A stretch of 64,000 bases of DNA from Candidatus Leptovillus gracilis (GTDB taxonomy: Bacteria > Chloroflexota > Anaerolineae > Promineifilales > Promineifilaceae): assembly GCA_016716065.1 (NCBI GenBank), contig JADJXA010000017.1:1-64000 (forward strand), given 5' to 3'. Shown piece by piece: positions 39,693 through 48,644 of this stretch (its first letter is position 1; each line of letters opens with the position of its first letter). The notes below the pieces were generated by a model that worked only from the letters and a program-made list of their open reading frames with translations, did not search any database and had not been told where the DNA came from. Made by a program: the position numbers and the translations under genes.

Positions 39693-41048
39693 ATGGCTAA
39701 AAACGATATGGGGATAGTTGTGGTGGTGGCCTTATTTCTGGCCGCCTTATTGTCGGGCTGTGGTCCGGTGGAAACGGCCGACCAGCAGTTGCAAGCGCTA
39801 ATCGCCGCCCAAGATATCCGCCCCTTTGAGCCTGGCCCGCCGGCCGATCCGGCTCTGGTTGCCCTGGGGCAGGCGCTTTTTTTTGACAAGGAACTCAGCG
39901 GCAACCGGGACATCTCTTGCGCCACCTGTCATCACCCCACGTTGGGCACGACAGACAACCTGCCACTTTCGATGGGCACAGGTGGGCAGGGGCTGGGGGT
40001 GGAGCGACAATTTGGCGACGGCCGTATCCTCATCGCCCGCAACGCCCCAGACGTGTACAACCGGGGCAGCGCCGCCTGGCAAACCATGTTTTGGGACGGC
40101 CGGGCCGCCGCCAGTGCGCGTGGTTACTTTGTCAGCCCGGCCGGCAGCCAACTGCCACCCGGCCTGGACAACATATTGGCCGTGCAAGCCATGTTCCCCG
40201 TCACTTCCGTGGACGAAATGCGCGGCTTGCCCGGCGACCTGGACGTGTTTGGGCAGCCCAACGAGCTGGCGCTCATTCCTGAGGACGATTGGACAACTTT
40301 GTGGGAGAGCTTGATGGCGCGCCTGTTGGCTTTGCCCGGTTACGTCGCCTTGTTCCAGGCTGCTTATCCCGCCGTACCCCCGGCGGACCTGACTTTTGTC
40401 CATGCCGCCAATGCCCTGGCCGCCTTCGAGTCTGACGCCTTCAACCAATGCCAAAGTCCCTGGTATCACTATTTACAGGGGGATACGGCGGCGCTGTCGG
40501 AAACGGCCAAACGGGGTGCAGTCTTGTTTTTTGGCGCGGCGGGCTGCGGCCAATGCCACAGCGGTTCATTATTAACCGATCAGGCGTATCACAACCTGGC
40601 CGCGCCGCAGTTGGGGCCGGGCAAAGGGGTGGAAGCGCCGCTGGATTACGGCCGTTTCCGGGAAACCGCCCGACCAGAAGACAAATTCGCCTTCCGCACC
40701 CCCTCCTTGCTCAACGTCGCCGCCACCGGACCCTGGCTGCATAATGGCGCATACGCCACGTTAGAAGCCGTTATTGCCCACCATCAGGACCCGGCGGCCG
40801 CCCTGTCTGCCTATGATGCGGCCGCCCATCTGCCCGCCTACTTGCAAGACAGCGTGCAGCAAGACCCGGCCTTGCACCAGGAGATGTTGGCCTCGTTGGC
40901 CCCGCAGTTGGCGGCGGCGCGCCGCCTGGGGCCGGGTGAAATTGAAGCGTTGTTGGCTTTTTTGCAGGCACTCACAGATACGGCCGTTTTCGATCTGGCG
41001 GGTGTTCAGCCAACGGCCGTTCCCAGCGGCCTGCCCGTACAAGACTAA
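39693..41048 (+). CDS. Di-haem cytochrome c peroxidase (MauG/CcpA-like), lipoprotein
   Basis: 451 residues from the ATG at 39693. The N-terminus has a lipobox signal (LFLAALLSGC), so it is likely exported and lipid-anchored. Two haem c sites are seen: CATCH near residue 75 and CGQCH near residue 288. A WDGRA segment lies between the domains (about residue 135), as in this family. It reduces hydrogen peroxide or oxidises a partner protein in the periplasm-side space. It stands alone before a tRNA cluster. Confidence 0.88.
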   Translation: MAKNDMGIVVVVALFLAALLSGCGPVETADQQLQALIAAQDIRPFEPGPPADPALVALGQALFFDKELSGNRDISCATCHHPTLGTTDNLPLSMGTGGQGLGVERQFGDGRILIARNAPDVYNRGSAAWQTMFWDGRAAASARGYFVSPAGSQLPPGLDNILAVQAMFPVTSVDEMRGLPGDLDVFGQPNELALIPEDDWTTLWESLMARLLALPGYVALFQAAYPAVPPADLTFVHAANALAAFESDAFNQCQSPWYHYLQGDTAALSETAKRGAVLFFGAAGCGQCHSGSLLTDQAYHNLAAPQLGPGKGVEAPLDYGRFRETARPEDKFAFRTPSLLNVAATGPWLHNGAYATLEAVIAHHQDPAAALSAYDAAAHLPAYLQDSVQQDPALHQEMLASLAPQLAAARRLGPGEIEALLAFLQALTDTAVFDLAGVQPTAVPSGLPVQD

Positions 41049-41203
41049 AGAGCTGGCTGAACGGATACTAAACGCAACTGCGGCGGATTTTCGCCGGTAA
41101 ATCAGTAAAAATCCGCCACAATCCGTGCGAATTCGCATCCCATTTGTTCTCCGACAGGCTCCCAGATGATTCCTAAACCTGGCGCAGAATGCCTCCTGTC
41201 CTA

Positions 41204-41302
41204 TGGCGGGAATGGATGGGAGTCGAACCCACCGCCGCTTGCTCGGCGCAACCGGCCACCAATTTTGAAGACTGGGGCGCCCACCGGGACACAACCACTC
41301 CC
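41204..41302 (-). tRNA. selC: tRNA-Sec (UCA anticodon)
   Basis: On the minus strand, an eight-pair acceptor GGGAGTGG/CCATTCCC ends in GCCA with encoded CCA. The anticodon arm is CCAGT-CTTCAAA-ATTGG (anticodon TCA). A long variable arm (GGTTGC/GCAAGC region) and a T-arm GGGTTCGACTCCC complete it. About 99 bases, the expected large size. The host can therefore insert selenocysteine at UGA. Confidence 0.93.
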
Positions 41303-41411
41303 GCAAATAGTTTACCCTCACCGGCAAAAACACGCACGAGGACTTGACAGCCACCGCGCCTTTGGATAGAATCAGGTTCGCTTTACAGCAAATGTTAAAA
41401 GTTCAATACGT

Positions 41412-41484
41412 GCCGGGATAGCTCAGTTGGTAGAGCACTGCACTGAAAATGCAGGTGTCCCCAGTTCGAGTCTGGGTCCTGGCA
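41412..41484 (+). tRNA. tRNA-Phe (GAA anticodon)
   Basis: Acceptor GCCGGGA/TCCTGGC, D-arm GCTCAGTTGGTAGAGC, anticodon loop CTGAAAA, T-arm CAGTTCGAGTCTG. First of three plus-strand tRNA genes. Confidence 0.96.
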
Positions 41485-41508
41485 TCTGCTCTAAAACTCA
41501 GGTGCAAT

Positions 41509-41580
<72 letters not shown>

Positions 41581-41618
41581 CAAAATTCGGCAGGCGTAAG
41601 CCTGCCGAATCTGTTTCT

Positions 41619-41689
<71 letters not shown>

Positions 41690-41702
41690 TTATAAAAGCC
41701 TT

Positions 41703-41731
41703 AGCCCTTGTGCGCGCACAAGGGCTTTTTT
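41703..41731 (+). terminator. Rho-independent terminator of the tRNA cluster
   Basis: AGCCCTTGTGC/GCACAAGGGCT with a two-base loop, then six T, 14 bases after tRNA-Cys. Confidence 0.9.
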
Positions 41732-41849
41732 GCAGTTCATTTTGTCAGTCAACGTGTCAGAGCTGCGCGCATTTTCCATTGATTGGTGGCACGACGTTTT
41801 TGCGCCGCGCCGCCTGGTGTTTGATTAATTCCCACAGGAGCGTGTTATC

Positions 41850-43583
41850 ATGCAGTTACCCTCTTTACCTGACAGTATTGACGAGATCGATCCTTTGGAT
41901 TGGCAAACCTTTGCCCCTCATTACGCGGCTCTGGAAACGGCCGTTATCCTCCCCGCCGACCGTCAGGCGTGGTTGGACCATTGGTCTCGCCTGGCCCGCG
42001 TCTTAACCGAAGTGATGACCGATGTCCATATCCAAAAATCCCTGGACACGACCGACGCCGGCAAAGAGCAGGCTTTTCTGGATTTTGTGGAGAAGATTTA
42101 CCCCCAGGCCATGGTGGCCGAGCAGACGATCAAAACGCGCTTGTTGGCGCTGGATATGTCCGACCGGGATGATCTGGTGTTGATGCTGCGCCATATGCGC
42201 AACGAAGCAGATTTGTACCGGGTTGAGAATGTGCCGCTGCAAACGGAATTGGCGAAGTTGGACAACACCTATGACAAGATCACCGGCAGCTTAAAGGCGG
42301 ATTGGGAAGGTGAAGAACACAACCTGTCGCAGTTGGGGCAATATCTCACCGACAAAGACCGGGGGGTGCGCCAACGCGCCTGGCAGATGACGATGGACTT
42401 GTGGCTGAGCCAGCGGGAGGCGTTGAACCAGCTTTACGCCGACATGCTGGCTTTGCGGCAGCAGGTGGCGGGCAATGCTGATTTGCCGGATTTTCGGGCG
42501 TATGTGTTTCGGCAGTACGGCCGTTTCGATTACACCCCCGACGATTGTATGACTTTCCACCAGGCGATAGAAACGGCCGTTGTGCCGGCCGCCAGCCGCA
42601 TCTATGAGAAAAAACGCCGCCGGCTGGGTCTGGTCCAACTGCGCCCCTGGGACATCGCGGTAGACACCAGTGAACATCCCCCCCTGAAGCCGTATCAGGG
42701 GCAAGACGCCCTGATACATGGTTCGCTGAATATCTTGAACCATGTGGACCCCGCTTTAGGGCGGCACTTTGCCACCATGGCGGAAGAGAATTTGCTGGAT
42801 TTGCAGACGCGGTCGGGCAAAGCATTGGGTGGGTATTGCGCTGCGCTGCCGCTGCGGCGACGGCCGTTCATCTTCATGAATGGCGTTGGTATTCACGACG
42901 ATGTACAAACTCTGCTCCACGAAGCCGGACACGCCTTCCATGTGTTTGAAACGGCCGTGCTGCCCCTGATCTGGCAAACCGATCCGCCAATGGAATTTTG
43001 CGAAGTCGCCTCCATGTCCATGGAACTGCTGGCCGCCCCGTACCTCACCAACGAATTTGGTGGTTTCTACACCCCGGCCGAAGCGGCCAGAGCGCGTATT
43101 GAACATCTGGAAGGCATTATCACCTTCTTGCCCTATATGGCTGTCGTAGACGCTTTTCAGCACTGGGTGTATACCCACCCCGCAGAAGCCAGCAGCGCCG
43201 CCAACTGCGACGCCGCCTGGGACAGCCTGTGGACTCGTTTCATGCCCGGCGTGGATTGGACCGACTACGAAGCTGCTCGTGTAACCGGTTGGCATCGTAA
43301 ACCCCACATTTTTGGCTCGCCATTTTATTACGTAGAATATGGCATGGCCCAGGTTGGCGCGCTGCAAGTCTGGCGCAATGCCCTCCAAGACCAGGCGCAG
43401 GCTGTGGCGGCCTATCGTCGAGCATTGGCTCTGGGCAATACTAAAACCTTACCGGAGCTTTTCACCGCTGCCGGCGCCGAATTTCGCTTCGATACCGCCA
43501 TGTTGACAGACTTGGTGACGCTCATTGAAAGCACGGTGGAAGATCTAGAAACCATTCTTGAGACAGATCACACTGAACACTGA
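41850..43583 (+). CDS. M3-family oligoendopeptidase (PepF-like)
   Basis: 577 residues; AGGAGCGTGTTATC precedes the ATG. The zinc motif HEAGH lies near residue 357 (LLHEAGHAFHVF), and the third ligand is probably in FCEVASMSME about 30 residues later. The long helical N-terminal half forms the lid of M3 enzymes. It degrades short peptides in the cytoplasm. It stands alone between terminators. Confidence 0.92.
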   Translation: MQLPSLPDSIDEIDPLDWQTFAPHYAALETAVILPADRQAWLDHWSRLARVLTEVMTDVHIQKSLDTTDAGKEQAFLDFVEKIYPQAMVAEQTIKTRLLALDMSDRDDLVLMLRHMRNEADLYRVENVPLQTELAKLDNTYDKITGSLKADWEGEEHNLSQLGQYLTDKDRGVRQRAWQMTMDLWLSQREALNQLYADMLALRQQVAGNADLPDFRAYVFRQYGRFDYTPDDCMTFHQAIETAVVPAASRIYEKKRRRLGLVQLRPWDIAVDTSEHPPLKPYQGQDALIHGSLNILNHVDPALGRHFATMAEENLLDLQTRSGKALGGYCAALPLRRRPFIFMNGVGIHDDVQTLLHEAGHAFHVFETAVLPLIWQTDPPMEFCEVASMSMELLAAPYLTNEFGGFYTPAEAARARIEHLEGIITFLPYMAVVDAFQHWVYTHPAEASSAANCDAAWDSLWTRFMPGVDWTDYEAARVTGWHRKPHIFGSPFYYVEYGMAQVGALQVWRNALQDQAQAVAAYRRALALGNTKTLPELFTAAGAEFRFDTAMLTDLVTLIESTVEDLETILETDHTEH

Positions 43584-43636
43584 AAACTGAATACCGAGCA
43601 CTGAACACTAAACATAGTCGCCAACACTCATAACCC

Positions 43637-43682
43637 AGCAGGCGTAAGAAAACCGCAGTTTTCCTACGCCTGCTTCTTTTTT
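43637..43682 (+). terminator. Rho-independent terminator of the peptidase gene
   Basis: AGCAGGCGTA and TACGCCTGCT with inner GAAAAC/GTTTTC; T-rich after the stem. It lies 54 bases past the stop. Confidence 0.8.
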
Positions 43683-43766
43683 ATTCGACGTATTTCACAG
43701 CCAGGGTGGTTGGCGCAAGCATAGAGAATGGGATAATATGTTTTGGAGCCTAAGGAGTATGAATCC

Positions 43767-44417
43767 ATGACGCCCAGCACCGCAATGCGTGAATATCTGG
43801 CTGAAATTTATCGTTTGCAAGAAGATTCACCCACAGTTAGCACCACCCATCTGGCCGACCGGTTAGGCGTCTCTGCCCCGGCCGTGCCGCGGATGTTGAA
43901 ACGGCTGAAAAGCGCCGGTTACGTCAAACACGTGCCCTACCAGGGCGTTGAATTAACTGATCGTGGTCGCCAGGCGGCCCTGGAAGAAATTCGGCGGCAT
44001 CGCATTTTAGAAGTCTTTTTGGTGCAGGTGATGGGGTTTGCCTGGCACGAGGTTCACGAATACGCCGATGAGCTGAGCAAAGGGCTGAACGAAGCCCTGA
44101 CCCAGCGTATGGCTGAAATGACCCAATTCCCCCAACGCTGTCCTCACGGCGAACCCATTCCCGATGAGCATGGCAGTTTGCCGTCTGTTAATGATGTGTG
44201 CATCATCAATCTGGCGGTGGGCCACACGGGGCAGTTAAGCCGGGTCCGTACCCATGAACCAGAAAGACTGCAATATTTCGCTTCGCTGAACCTGGTTCCA
44301 GGCGTAGAGGTGGAAATTATTGGGCGCGCACCGTTTAACGGCCCGATGCGTTTGCGCGTTGGCCGTGAGGACGTGGTATTGGGACTGGAATTGACAAAAT
44401 CGTTGTGGGTAACTTAA
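43767..44417 (+). CDS. DtxR/MntR-family metal-dependent transcription regulator
   Basis: 216 residues from the ATG at 43767, chosen for AAGGAG nine bases upstream. The N-terminal winged HTH (residues ~20-70: THLADRLGVSAPAVPRMLKRL) is followed by the helical metal-binding/dimer domain with HEVHEYAD and RCPHGEPIPD. A C-terminal FeoA-like SH3 domain (PGVEVEIIGRAPFNGPMRLRVG) completes it. It senses Fe(II) or Mn(II) and represses uptake genes. No target gene is adjacent. Confidence 0.9.
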   Translation: MTPSTAMREYLAEIYRLQEDSPTVSTTHLADRLGVSAPAVPRMLKRLKSAGYVKHVPYQGVELTDRGRQAALEEIRRHRILEVFLVQVMGFAWHEVHEYADELSKGLNEALTQRMAEMTQFPQRCPHGEPIPDEHGSLPSVNDVCIINLAVGHTGQLSRVRTHEPERLQYFASLNLVPGVEVEIIGRAPFNGPMRLRVGREDVVLGLELTKSLWVT

Positions 44418-44486
44418 GAACATCTACCCAAGGGGGATTCTGTATCTGGCAAAGTGGCATCGAACGAGGTGATTAACCCTTTGTGT

Positions 44487-45203
44487 TTAGGGGAACAGCC
44501 GACGGGTCTTTATTTCGGCCACGGCGTCTTTGCCATAACGGTATAACATCGCCGGGCGGCCTTCCCCTTCTTTTTTCTTGCGACCGGTCTCTTCCAATAT
44601 GCTGGCCGACAATATCTTGCGGCGGAAGTTGCGCTTATCTAACTGCTCCCCCAGAATAATTTCGTAAGCGTGTTGCAGTTCAGACAGGGTGAATACGTCC
44701 GGGAGGAGTTGAAAGCCAACGGCCGTATATTCCAATTTGTAGCGCAACCGCTGCAAGGCATAAGCCACAATCTCTTCGTGGTCAAAGGCCAGCCCAGGCA
44801 AGTCGAAAACTGAAAACCAGGCCGTTTCGGCGGCGTCATCACCTGGGCGATGGCGAATGGCATCTTGGGGGACCAGCGCAAAGTAAGCCACCGTAATCAC
44901 GCGGGTACGTGGATCGCGGTTGGGTTCACCAAAGGTATATAACTGCTCGCTGTACACCTCGGTGACGCCGGTTTCTTCAGCCAATTCACGCCGGGCGGCA
45001 TCTTCCAGCGATTCATCCATGTGTACGAAACCGCCGGGGATGGCCCAAACCCCGGCAAACGGGGGATATTTACGCCTGACCAATAACACTTGCAGATCAT
45101 TGTCTGCCAACGAGAAAATAACGACATCTACGGTGACAGACGGCCGTTCATACTGTGCGGGGTCGTAGTTTTCTACCGTTTCAACAATCAACGTCTTCTC
45201 CAC
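44487..45203 (-). CDS. NUDIX-domain transcription regulator (NrtR-like)
   Basis: 238 residues. The Nudix box is GGFVHMDESLEDAARRELAEETGV near residue 57, here with all its acidic residues. The C-terminal ~70 residues form a winged-helix (YEIILGEQLDKRNFRRKI). This layout is typical of NrtR-type regulators, which bind ADP-ribose and control NAD or sugar genes. The first ~20 residues are polar. No NAD gene is next to it. Confidence 0.88.
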   Translation of the reverse strand: MEKTLIVETVENYDPAQYERPSVTVDVVIFSLADNDLQVLLVRRKYPPFAGVWAIPGGFVHMDESLEDAARRELAEETGVTEVYSEQLYTFGEPNRDPRTRVITVAYFALVPQDAIRHRPGDDAAETAWFSVFDLPGLAFDHEEIVAYALQRLRYKLEYTAVGFQLLPDVFTLSELQHAYEIILGEQLDKRNFRRKILSASILEETGRKKKEGEGRPAMLYRYGKDAVAEIKTRRLFP

Positions 45204-45234
45204 AAAAATCTGTTTGTCTATTGCGCTTATAAAG

Positions 45235-45262
45235 AAAAGCCCCAGCTTTACTGGGGGCTTAT
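45235..45262 (-). terminator. Rho-independent terminator of the CpaB-like operon
   Basis: AAGCCCCAG/CTGGGGGCTT hairpin with U-rich sequence on the minus side, between the cpaB-like stop at 45291 and the NUDIX start. Confidence 0.7.
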
Positions 45263-45290
45263 CATATCATGTTTCTAAAAAAGCAAGAGA

Positions 45291-46487
45291 TTAGGGGGAC
45301 TCTGGCTGGTCTAACCTCGGAAACTCCCGGTCGCGCATGGACGGCTCGATATCATATTCGCTTCTTTCCGGTATGCGCAAGGCGCCCTGTTCCACCAACT
45401 GCGGCAGGGAAACCGTGACTGTGGAGAACGTTGTTTCATCGCCGGGAGAGCGCAAGACAAGAGAGATGGCGATGCCTCTTTCCAGCGACCACTTAAGCGC
45501 CAACGCATCTTGCGCCGGCATAATCAGAATGACAACATCCGGCGTCGCGTCAAGACGATCCGGTAACGGGGTTGGTGTGGGCACAGGTATATCACTGCTG
45601 GCCGCTGCCAATTCGGCTGCTGCTGCTGCTGCCGCCGCTTCTCGCGCCAGATCACGCGGATCGCGCCAGGTTCCAACCCACAACACAGTCGCCTGCTGAA
45701 TGGTTAGCTGCGTGGCGCGCCGTTGAACCTGGGTGCTTTTAGAACCTTCTTGCGAACTGATTGGGCCGCTTACTTCGCCAACCATCTCAAGTTGATCAAT
45801 TAATTCCAGGCGACCTTCTAAAGCTTCTGGGAACAGGAATGAACGTCCTTCAGCTAACCCCAAGTCATCTACCCGCTGAGTAACGTTGGGCAGCTTGGTG
45901 TTGTATTCCGGGTCCAGAGTCACAATGGGCAAAGACATGAGTACGTCAACGATGTCTCCGGGGCGCATGGCGTAAGCCGCGCCGGTGTACCGGTTAATGG
46001 GGAAGGCAACAGCGACTTTGCCCTGGTCCACATAAAGGGCCAGATCAGAACCAAAAGCTGCCAGATCAGTGGTACTCAGGGCCAGCATAGGGGCAAGGAT
46101 GGCCTCTCCCTCGGCAATTTCTGTCTTAACAATACGCCCGATAAGTTCTTCCGGGTCAGTGAACACATAGCCGCCCTGCAAGGCGATGTTGGAGTCTGGC
46201 CTCGTTTCAAAACTGAGCAGTTCTGGGCGAATGACTGTACCAATGGGCAGATTTCTGGTGGTGACAACAACGTTTATGTACCGGGTGGCAGGTGTGGCTG
46301 TGGGTGGCGGTAAGCCAGGTTCGCCGGTGGAAGCATCATCACCTGATTGGTCACCAATTGGCGCAGTGACGCCATCCGTTATGCTGCTGTCTGCGTTGCC
46401 ACCGAAGAAGCGAACGTATGCCAATACACCAGCAACAGCGATAAGCGCAATCACTATAAACAGGAGAAGGAATGTTCTTAGACGCAT
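45291..46487 (-). CDS. CpaB/RcpC-like SAF-domain protein 1
   Basis: 398 residues. It has an N-terminal transmembrane signal anchor (FLLLFIVIALIAVAGVLAYV), a Pro/Thr linker, then a SAF domain (about residues 70-160: VVTTRNLPIGTVIRPELL, EIAEGEAILAPML). A second domain follows (about 165-375) with an Ala-rich insertion. CpaB belongs to Flp-type pilus and secretion systems, stabilising the outer part. Its paralogue is next, but no CpaC-F gene is in the window. Confidence 0.8.
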   Translation of the reverse strand: MRLRTFLLLFIVIALIAVAGVLAYVRFFGGNADSSITDGVTAPIGDQSGDDASTGEPGLPPPTATPATRYINVVVTTRNLPIGTVIRPELLSFETRPDSNIALQGGYVFTDPEELIGRIVKTEIAEGEAILAPMLALSTTDLAAFGSDLALYVDQGKVAVAFPINRYTGAAYAMRPGDIVDVLMSLPIVTLDPEYNTKLPNVTQRVDDLGLAEGRSFLFPEALEGRLELIDQLEMVGEVSGPISSQEGSKSTQVQRRATQLTIQQATVLWVGTWRDPRDLAREAAAAAAAAELAAASSDIPVPTPTPLPDRLDATPDVVILIMPAQDALALKWSLERGIAISLVLRSPGDETTFSTVTVSLPQLVEQGALRIPERSEYDIEPSMRDREFPRLDQPESP

Positions 46488-46511
46488 GGTATCTATCCTA
46501 TGAAACCCTGT

Positions 46512-47690
46512 CTACTGGCCGCCTTCTTGTGCAGGGGGCGGAGTCGGCTCTTCGACGACCGGAGTGGGTGTGACTTCAATGAATTCGGCTGAAAATTCAA
46601 AGTTGGGTGGAATAGTGATATTGAAGCGTTCTCTGATGTAGTTGAAGTCCACGTTTTCAATGGTATAAAGTTGAGCGTCGTTGATGCCGCGCAAAGCAAA
46701 GGTGACGTTGGCGTTGGATTCGATGGCGTATTTCAGGAGTAATTGTTGCTGTGGCAGCAAGGCCAAGAGCAGGGTATCTGGTGGACTAGGGGTAGCGGTG
46801 GGAATTTCGCCAACGGCCGGCGTGGGCGTTTCTTGGCCTTCGGCCACCGGTTCGGGTGTGGGTGTGGCGGCCGATACCGGTAGTTCTGGCTGCCAGGTAC
46901 CTACTTGAATGACTTTGGCGTTTTGCAGGATCATGGAAACCAGAATGGGACGGCGGTTTGTTTCGGAGGGGGCGATGTGGGTGACTTCACCGGTTGGCAG
47001 GTCTTCGAAACGGCCGTATGGATCAATCGCCACCAATATCGGGTTGCCCTCTTCGTCCCGCAAATAGAAGGTGATGCTGTTTTCCAGCAAAGTCTGAAAC
47101 TGGGGATCGATCTCCTGCAAAACAAACGAGATCAAAATATCCACATAGTCACCTTCGCTCGCCCCGTAGGCTACGCTGGCCAGACGGTCCATGGGAACAG
47201 CCTGCGCCACAAAGCCGAATGGGATGAGAGAAGATGGCCCATAAGACTCAGTCGCTACCAGCCGAATGTCCTGAACCAGAGCATCTTTGGTCAGGGTTTG
47301 CCCCTGATAGATGTCCGAACGGGCATACAGACCAATGGCTTCGCTGATGTCGGTGATGACATTGGGACCAACCTCGTCGGGAAAACGAAGATCGGTTGTC
47401 AGCTCATCGGCCGTCATTTGCCAGCCACGAGGCACAGTTTGCAACGACACAACCACCTCGACCAGGTCCGTTGGCGCCACTTCGACGGAGACAGCGGGGT
47501 CTAATTCAGACACGCCCGGTTCGCCGGACTCGGCGTCGACAGGGGGTAATTCCCCATCGCCGTTTACTTCACCGACTGGCGCTGGCGTTGCTGTTGGCGT
47601 GCCCTGTTGTTGCAAGAACATAAAGGCGACAAGGGCAAACAGAAGAATGCCTATAACCAAAATAATGATAGCTATCGTACGACGGCCCAT
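46512..47690 (-). CDS. CpaB/RcpC-like SAF-domain protein 2
   Basis: 392 residues with the same plan as its neighbour: N-terminal anchor (AIIILVILILLFALVAFMFL type), acidic/Pro linker, and a SAF domain with LQTVPRGWQMTADELTTDL. A second domain is followed by a Pro/Thr-rich tail. The two genes are 24 bases apart on the same strand, so duplication within one operon is likely. They may form a heteromer. Function beyond the family is unknown. Confidence 0.8.
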   Translation of the reverse strand: MGRRTIAIIILVIGILLFALVAFMFLQQQGTPTATPAPVGEVNGDGELPPVDAESGEPGVSELDPAVSVEVAPTDLVEVVVSLQTVPRGWQMTADELTTDLRFPDEVGPNVITDISEAIGLYARSDIYQGQTLTKDALVQDIRLVATESYGPSSLIPFGFVAQAVPMDRLASVAYGASEGDYVDILISFVLQEIDPQFQTLLENSITFYLRDEEGNPILVAIDPYGRFEDLPTGEVTHIAPSETNRRPILVSMILQNAKVIQVGTWQPELPVSAATPTPEPVAEGQETPTPAVGEIPTATPSPPDTLLLALLPQQQLLLKYAIESNANVTFALRGINDAQLYTIENVDFNYIRERFNITIPPNFEFSAEFIEVTPTPVVEEPTPPPAQEGGQ

Positions 47691-48028
47691 CGTTTTATCC
47701 CTTTACGTGATATCGTGACTAGGCTGTGTGTTGGCGCGGTGCGAGTTAATGGCTGCGTCCCACAGGCGAGGGCATATAAGCGAACTACTTGGGGTTTAAA
47801 CAAAATATTGTCTATTGCTAACAATATGTAAACCTCCCGATCTCGCATATGGTAACATATGTAAAGTTGAATGGCAAATAACTAGTACTCCCGTCCTGGG
47901 TAGTATGGCTGATTGGGACATTGAGGGACAAAAAGAGCAGGATTATGTATTGGTCACCATTGAGGGCACGGAATTGCACGGAGAAGTCACAAAGGTTTGT
48001 TATAACTCTCGCTGTCGTGTTTTATGGA
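47691..48028. other. Intergenic region, no supported gene
   Basis: A plus-strand frame starting at 47905 (MADWDIEGQKEQDYVLVTIE) reads like a small protein. It has no ribosome site and continues antisense into the FtsB-like gene, so I do not call it. The rest shows no clear structure; it probably holds the promoter of the cpaB-like pair. Confidence 0.4.
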
Positions 48029-48448
48029 TCAAGGACGTGATGGCTGTGGGGCGTCGGATAATAGCTGCCACCATGCTTGCCAGGGACGGGCGCTCAGCGC
48101 CGGGTCTGGAGTGGGAGCAGCCTGCGGCGGTGGGCCAGGTGTGGCTTCAACGACCATCGGGACGATCCGTTTTTCGCCGGGTTGGATGTAGCCGCCTTCG
48201 TCGCGCGCATAAGCCGAGACGTATTCGTCGCTTTGCACGTAAGACAGGGTGGCTTGCAGTTCTATCTGGCGCGTAGCTTCCAGGCTAATTTCGTGAGTGA
48301 GGGATTCTTCGCCGGCGCCGACCAATCGGCCAGCCTGCGCCCGACGGGTCAGGTCCAGGCCCACAAACAGGGCGACAATCACCATTAGCAAGATGAGGAT
48401 TTGGGGGAGCGTGAGTAACGGCCGTTGGCGAAACAAATTTTTACGCAT
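48029..48448 (-). CDS. FtsB/DivIC-like septum formation protein
   Basis: 139 residues. An N-terminal transmembrane helix (ILILLMVIVALFVGLDL) is followed by a coiled coil (about 45-75). The typical YVQSDEYVSAYARDEGGYIQPGE region comes next, as seen in DivIC/FtsB proteins of Chloroflexota-like genomes. The C-terminus is Pro-rich. It belongs to the divisome (with FtsL and FtsQ). It lies close to the cpaB-like pair on the same strand but 338 bases away. Confidence 0.75.
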   Translation of the reverse strand: MRKNLFRQRPLLTLPQILILLMVIVALFVGLDLTRRAQAGRLVGAGEESLTHEISLEATRQIELQATLSYVQSDEYVSAYARDEGGYIQPGEKRIVPMVVEATPGPPPQAAPTPDPALSARPWQAWWQLLSDAPQPSRP

Positions 48449-48644
48449 CGTTCTGAAATGTTAACTGGTAACGGCCGTTGATGCAATAAAAGAATGCCTT
48501 TGCCCGTTTGTAGGCTGAATTTGAATAACCAGGCCAAATCAGGGACAATACCCGGTGATTGATAACGGAGTTGGTCGTGGGTAATGGGTGAAGAGGAAAC
48601 GAACCCTTCTGCGAACCACTGCCAACCTAATTTGAGGCGACTTC

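Noticed and set aside
47905..48276. Plus-strand small gene reading MADWDIEGQKEQDYVLVTIE
   Set aside because: The first third looks protein-like, but there is no ribosome site and the rest is antisense to an FtsB-like gene with clear family features.
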